Shown: positions 6,815 to 9,466 of the stretch, piece by piece
Layout: every line of letters begins with the position of its first letter
How positions within the stretch are numbered: position 1 is the first letter of the stretch
Assembly (NCBI GenBank): GCA_030431165.1
Contig: JAUIJQ010000087.1
Location: 1 to 9,466 of the forward strand
Reading direction: 5' to 3'
Source of the DNA: Rhodothermia bacterium
GTDB lineage: Bacteria; Bacteroidota; Rhodothermia; Rhodothermales; JABDKH01
DNA length: 9,466 nt
Translations under genes and position numbers: made by a program
Notes under the pieces: model-generated
What the model was told of the DNA's origin: nothing
What the model saw: the letters and a program-made list of their open reading frames with translations, nothing else
Database searches by the model: none

Positions 6815-6833
6815 GGCGGCTGACCGCCTTTTT
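6815..6833 (+). terminator. Terminator-like hairpin on the plus strand, opposite to all genes
   Basis: On the plus strand GGCGG (6815-6819), loop CTGA and CCGCC (6824-6828) are followed directly by TTTTT. This is a short intrinsic terminator shape. No plus-strand gene needs it. It could stop antisense transcription running into aroF. With only 5 stem pairs it may also be chance. Confidence 0.35.
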
Positions 6834-6835
6834 CG

Positions 6836-6857
6836 AGTCGTTCTGGTTTGAACGACT
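6836..6857 (-). other. Perfect 8-bp inverted repeat overlapping the aroF stop codon
   Basis: AGTCGTTC (6836-6843) and GAACGACT (6850-6857) pair exactly around a 6-base loop. The last two bases of the aroF TAG are in the stem. On the minus strand it is followed by CGAAAAAGG, with no T-run, so it is not a standard terminator. A role in 3'-end stability or in slowing aroF-glmS read-through is only a guess. Confidence 0.45.
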
Positions 6858-7896
6858 ACAAGCTTCGGGCCACATGCGGCTGATCAGTCGTTCGACCGAT
6901 AGCCTGTGCAATTATCCGGATCTGGTCCATGAGTTCGCCGAACTGCTCGAAGTACAGCGACTGCGGTCCGTCGCTCAGTGCGGCATCGGGGTTCGGATGA
7001 ACTTCGACCATGAGCCCATCCGCGCCCACGGCAACGGCTGCCCGCGCCAGTGGAACAACCTTGTTGCGGATCCCGACGCCGTGACTTGGATCAACAAACA
7101 CGGGCAGGTGACTCTTCGACTTCACAACCGGAACGGCCGACAAATCAAGCGTATTCCGGGTTGAAGTCTCGAAGGTCCGGATTCCCCGTTCGCACAGGAT
7201 GACATACGGATTGCCGTGAGCCATAACGTACTCAGCACTCATCAGCCACTCATCAACCGTCGCCGACAGTCCGCGCTTGAGAAAGACAGGACGCTCGGCT
7301 TTGCCCAGTTCCTTCAGCAGCGGGAAGTTCTGCATGTTTCGGGCTCCCACCTGGATAATGTCGGTAGCCGCTACAACCTCATCCAGATGACCCACCTCCA
7401 TGACCTCGGTGATCACGAGGAGGCCGTGGGCGTCGGCCGCGTCTCGCAGCATTCTCAATCCGTCAGAGCCGAGCCCTTGAAACGAGTACGGCGAAGACCG
7501 CGGCTTGAACGCACCACCACGAAGAACCGTCGCTCCGTGGGACGCAACGAACGCAGCGGTGGCAGCGATCTGCTCTTCGCTCTCAACCGAGCAAGGACCG
7601 GCCATGACCACCACGCGGTCACCGCCAATCGTGACATCGCCGACCTCGATCGTCGTCGGCCCGTCCGTCCAGCTGCGGCTCGCAAACTTGTACGGCTCGG
7701 TAACCCGAAAGACATCCGAGACGCCGTCCATGACGGCAATTCGTCGGGTGTCAAACTCCGGCTTCACGCCGACGGCACCAAGCACGCTCCGGTTCACCCC
7801 GGTCGAGCGGTGGACGTCGAAGCCGAATCCGTTGAGTTTCTCTATTACCGCTTCGATCTGGGCCTCACCAGCCCCGGAATCCATAACGACGACCAT
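6856..7896 (-). CDS. aroF: 3-deoxy-7-phosphoheptulonate (DAHP) synthase, type I-beta, Thermotoga-like with N-terminal regulatory domain
   Basis: Condenses phosphoenolpyruvate and erythrose 4-phosphate to DAHP, the first step of the shikimate pathway to Tyr, Phe and Trp. The 346-residue protein has a ferredoxin-like (ACT-like) N-terminal domain of about 70 residues, then the (beta/alpha)8 barrel. Barrel blocks seen are AGPCSVES, LRGGAFKPRSSPYSFQGLG (125-143), IQVGARNMQN, LCERGIRTFE and VDPSHG. The four expected metal ligands are Cys102, His272, Glu298 and Asp309; these fall at the same numbers I recall for the Thermotoga maritima enzyme. In that enzyme the N-terminal domain mediates feedback inhibition by Tyr and Phe, so the same control is inferred here. 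There is no chorismate mutase fusion. The ATG at 7896 follows AAGGGCGGAA, the only upstream stretch in the window that vaguely resembles a Shine-Dalgarno sequence. It lies between tyrS and glmS on the same strand. The symbol aroF is one of several in use (also aroG, aroA). Confidence 0.96.
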   Translation of the reverse strand: MVVVMDSGAGEAQIEAVIEKLNGFGFDVHRSTGVNRSVLGAVGVKPEFDTRRIAVMDGVSDVFRVTEPYKFASRSWTDGPTTIEVGDVTIGGDRVVVMAGPCSVESEEQIAATAAFVASHGATVLRGGAFKPRSSPYSFQGLGSDGLRMLRDAADAHGLLVITEVMEVGHLDEVVAATDIIQVGARNMQNFPLLKELGKAERPVFLKRGLSATVDEWLMSAEYVMAHGNPYVILCERGIRTFETSTRNTLDLSAVPVVKSKSHLPVFVDPSHGVGIRNKVVPLARAAVAVGADGLMVEVHPNPDAALSDGPQSLYFEQFGELMDQIRIIAQAIGRTTDQPHVARSL

Positions 7897-7979
7897 TTCC
7901 GCCCTTGACGATGTTGTCGATTAAACCTGATGCGCTCACTCACGCATGAACGCCCAACATCTGCGAATGGTTGCCCAGG

Positions 7980-9254
7980 CTAGTTCAGCCTCACGATATG
8001 GTAACTCTTCTTGCCCTTTCTGAGCACGAGTAGCCGGCCCTCTATGGCATCTTCAGGCCCGACGCGCTGCGATTCATCGGCAACGGGCACATTGTTAATG
8101 CGCAGGCCTCCACCGCGCAGCAGTCGCCTCGCCTCGCCGCGCGACGACACAAGCGCCGTGTGGTCGGCGACGAGGTCAAGCACCGGCATCCCGTCTGCGG
8201 CAAGCCCTTCGCGTGACACCTCAGAGCTGGGGACCTCATCAAAAATGTCCAGCAAGTCGTCAGCAGACAGATCAGACATGTCGCCCCCGAACAGGACCCC
8301 GGCCGCGCGGACAGCCTTGTTCGCCTCTTCAGCGCCATGGACCATCTCGGTCACTGAATAAGCCAATTGCCGCTGGGCTTCACGGCGGCCTGGATTCTCG
8401 TGAACCTCGGCCTCCAGGGCGCCGATCTCGTCCCGATTGAGCCACGTGAAGAACTTCAGGTAGTCAACCACATCGCGATCATCCGTGTTGAGCCAGAACT
8501 GGTAAAACCGGTACGGTGATGTCAGATTTCGGTCCAGCCATACAGCACCCGACTCTGTCTTTCCGAACTTCGTGCCCGCAGAGTTTGTGACAAGCGGCAT
8601 GACCAGTCCGCTCGCACGCTCGCCGTGAACGCGTCGTACCAGCTCGGCGCCCGCAACGATGTTGCCCCACTGGTCGCTTCCGCCCAGTTGCAACGTGCAG
8701 TTGTACCGGTCAAACAGCACAAGGAAATCGTACGCCTGCAAAAGCATGTACGAGAACTCCGTAAAAGAAATACCCTCCTCTGAGGTGACTCGCCGCTTTA
8801 CAGATTCCTTGGCGAGCATGTAGTTGACGGTAAAGTGCTTGCCCACGTCACGAAGGAAGTCGATGAAGCTCATCGAACCCAGCCAGTCGTGATTGTTCAC
8901 AATCGTCGCCGGATTGTCCTTCGATTCGAAGTCCAGAAAGCGGGAAAGCTGCTCGCGGATACCCGCAATATTTTCTTCAACCTGCTCCGCCGTAAGCAGC
9001 AGTCGCTCCTGGGTTTTTCCACTCGGATCGCCAATGAGTCCGGTGCCACCACCGACAACCGCAATCGGCGTGTGCCCAAATCGTTGCAGCCTCGCGAGCG
9101 CCATCGTCGGCAGCAGCGAACCGACGTGCAGACTGGCGGCGGTCGGATCAAATCCGACATACGCAGTGACCTTCTCCTTCGCGAGGCGGTCTTCTACCTC
9201 AGGCATGGCGTCGTAGATAAGCCCCCGCCACTTCAGCTCGTCAAATAGCGTCAT
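7980..9254 (-). CDS. tyrS: Tyrosyl-tRNA synthetase
   Basis: A 424-residue class I aminoacyl-tRNA synthetase that joins tyrosine to tRNA-Tyr in the cytoplasm. The length matches bacterial TyrS. The Rossmann catalytic domain carries the HIGH-type motif as HVGS (about residues 43-46) just after YVGFDPT, whose Tyr contacts the substrate. The family blocks FSYMLLQAYD (about 167-176) and GGSDQWGN (about 191-198) carry the tyrosine-binding Tyr, Gln, Asp and Gln. The KMSKS equivalent is KFGKT (229-233), the usual tyrosyl variant. The last 65 or so residues form an S4-like RNA-binding domain (SRGEARRLLRGGGLRINN) that contacts the tRNA. The ATG overlaps the lptB stop by four bases and has no Shine-Dalgarno sequence, so coupled translation is likely. 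aroF follows after 83 bp. I see no T-box or other tyrosine-sensing leader. All key residues are present. Confidence 0.98.
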   Translation of the reverse strand: MTLFDELKWRGLIYDAMPEVEDRLAKEKVTAYVGFDPTAASLHVGSLLPTMALARLQRFGHTPIAVVGGGTGLIGDPSGKTQERLLLTAEQVEENIAGIREQLSRFLDFESKDNPATIVNNHDWLGSMSFIDFLRDVGKHFTVNYMLAKESVKRRVTSEEGISFTEFSYMLLQAYDFLVLFDRYNCTLQLGGSDQWGNIVAGAELVRRVHGERASGLVMPLVTNSAGTKFGKTESGAVWLDRNLTSPYRFYQFWLNTDDRDVVDYLKFFTWLNRDEIGALEAEVHENPGRREAQRQLAYSVTEMVHGAEEANKAVRAAGVLFGGDMSDLSADDLLDIFDEVPSSEVSREGLAADGMPVLDLVADHTALVSSRGEARRLLRGGGLRINNVPVADESQRVGPEDAIEGRLLVLRKGKKSYHIVRLN

Positions 9255-9466
9255 TGATAACGTTCGAGTGTAAACTTCTCGCCGAGATATCGCTTTCTTA
9301 CTTCCGGATCTGCCGCAAGCACCTCAGCCGTTCCATGCTTGAATATCTTCCCATCAACGAGCAGGTACGCGCGGTCGGTGATGGCAAGCGTTTCGTGTAC
9401 GTTGTGATCGGTAATGAGCACGCCGATCCCGCGGTCTTTTAGCGCCCCGACAATTGACTGGATGTC
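9251..9466 (-). CDS. lptB: LptB, LPS export ABC transporter ATP-binding protein (C-terminal 71 residues, 5' end outside window)
   Basis: LptB is the cytoplasmic ATPase of the LptB2FG complex, which extracts lipopolysaccharide from the inner membrane and pushes it along the Lpt bridge to the outer membrane. The window cuts the gene, so the Walker A, Q-loop and signature motifs are missing. Reading in from the right edge, the frame is open for 71 codons to a TGA. Visible are the end of the Walker B/D-loop helix, the H-loop in ITDHNV with its switch histidine followed by HETLAITDRAYLL, and the family-typical ending with HGT, EVL, RKRYLGE and a short aromatic/basic tail. The DHNV-x-ETL wording and the YLGE-x-F end are much closer to LptB than to other ABC ATPases. 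The TGA overlaps the tyrS ATG (ATGA), which suggests translational coupling. In proteobacteria lptB is usually followed by rpoN; here tyrS follows. Confidence 0.9.
   Translation of the reverse strand, partial: DIQSIVGALKDRGIGVLITDHNVHETLAITDRAYLLVDGKIFKHGTAEVLAADPEVRKRYLGEKFTLERYQ

Noticed and set aside
6789..6855. glmS ribozyme/riboswitch upstream of glmS
   Set aside because: The gap is only 67 bp, too short for the ribozyme, and is filled by two simple hairpins.
7897..7979. Promoter for aroF in the tyrS-aroF gap (TTTAAT at 7920-7925 as a -10 box)
   Set aside because: No acceptable -35 box is present at 16-18 bp spacing, so I treat aroF as probably cotranscribed with tyrS.

Overview
The window holds one run of housekeeping genes, all transcribed from the minus strand. 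In transcription order (right to left) they are lptB (3' end only), tyrS, aroF, glmS, prfA, rpsF, rpsR, rplI and a dsbD-type thiol:disulfide reductant transporter. No plus-strand gene is supported. I found no RNA gene, insertion sequence, phage gene or CRISPR array.

Organism: a Gram-negative bacterium (LptB serves lipopolysaccharide export) of moderately high GC. Three points suggest the Bacteroidota/Rhodothermota group. The ribosomal genes run rpsF-rpsR-rplI with no ssb between them. Most start codons lack a convincing Shine-Dalgarno sequence. The C-terminal thioredoxin domain of the DsbD protein has a G-Y-x-C-x-N-C-R-x-M-E active site, as I remember it from Bacteroidota homologues. This placement is inference; no single gene proves it.

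Layout: 9251-9466 is the end of lptB, which overlaps the tyrS start by an ATGA junction (tyrS 7980-9254). An 83-bp gap leads to aroF (6856-7896), a Thermotoga-type DAHP synthase. A 67-bp gap with two inverted repeats leads to glmS (4959-6788). A 167-bp gap holding a hairpin and a degenerate 15-bp periodic repeat leads to prfA (3703-4791). A sigma70-like promoter overlaps the prfA stop codon and starts a leader of about 120 nt for the rpsF-rpsR-rplI operon (2343-3543). Two inverted repeats fill the 113-bp gap before dsbD (91-2229). The last 90 bp hold nothing I can assign with confidence. No gene-free stretch exceeds 170 bp.

How the genes fit together: tyrS and aroF share tyrosine metabolism (tRNA charging and entry to the shikimate pathway). 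GlmS feeds UDP-GlcNAc to peptidoglycan and LPS, and LptB powers LPS export. PrfA and the three ribosomal proteins are translation machinery. The DsbD protein carries reducing power to the periplasm. This is an ordinary core region and I see no undescribed multi-gene system. The less usual items are non-coding: the 15-bp periodic array before prfA, the rpsF leader with competing pairings, and the inverted repeats between genes.
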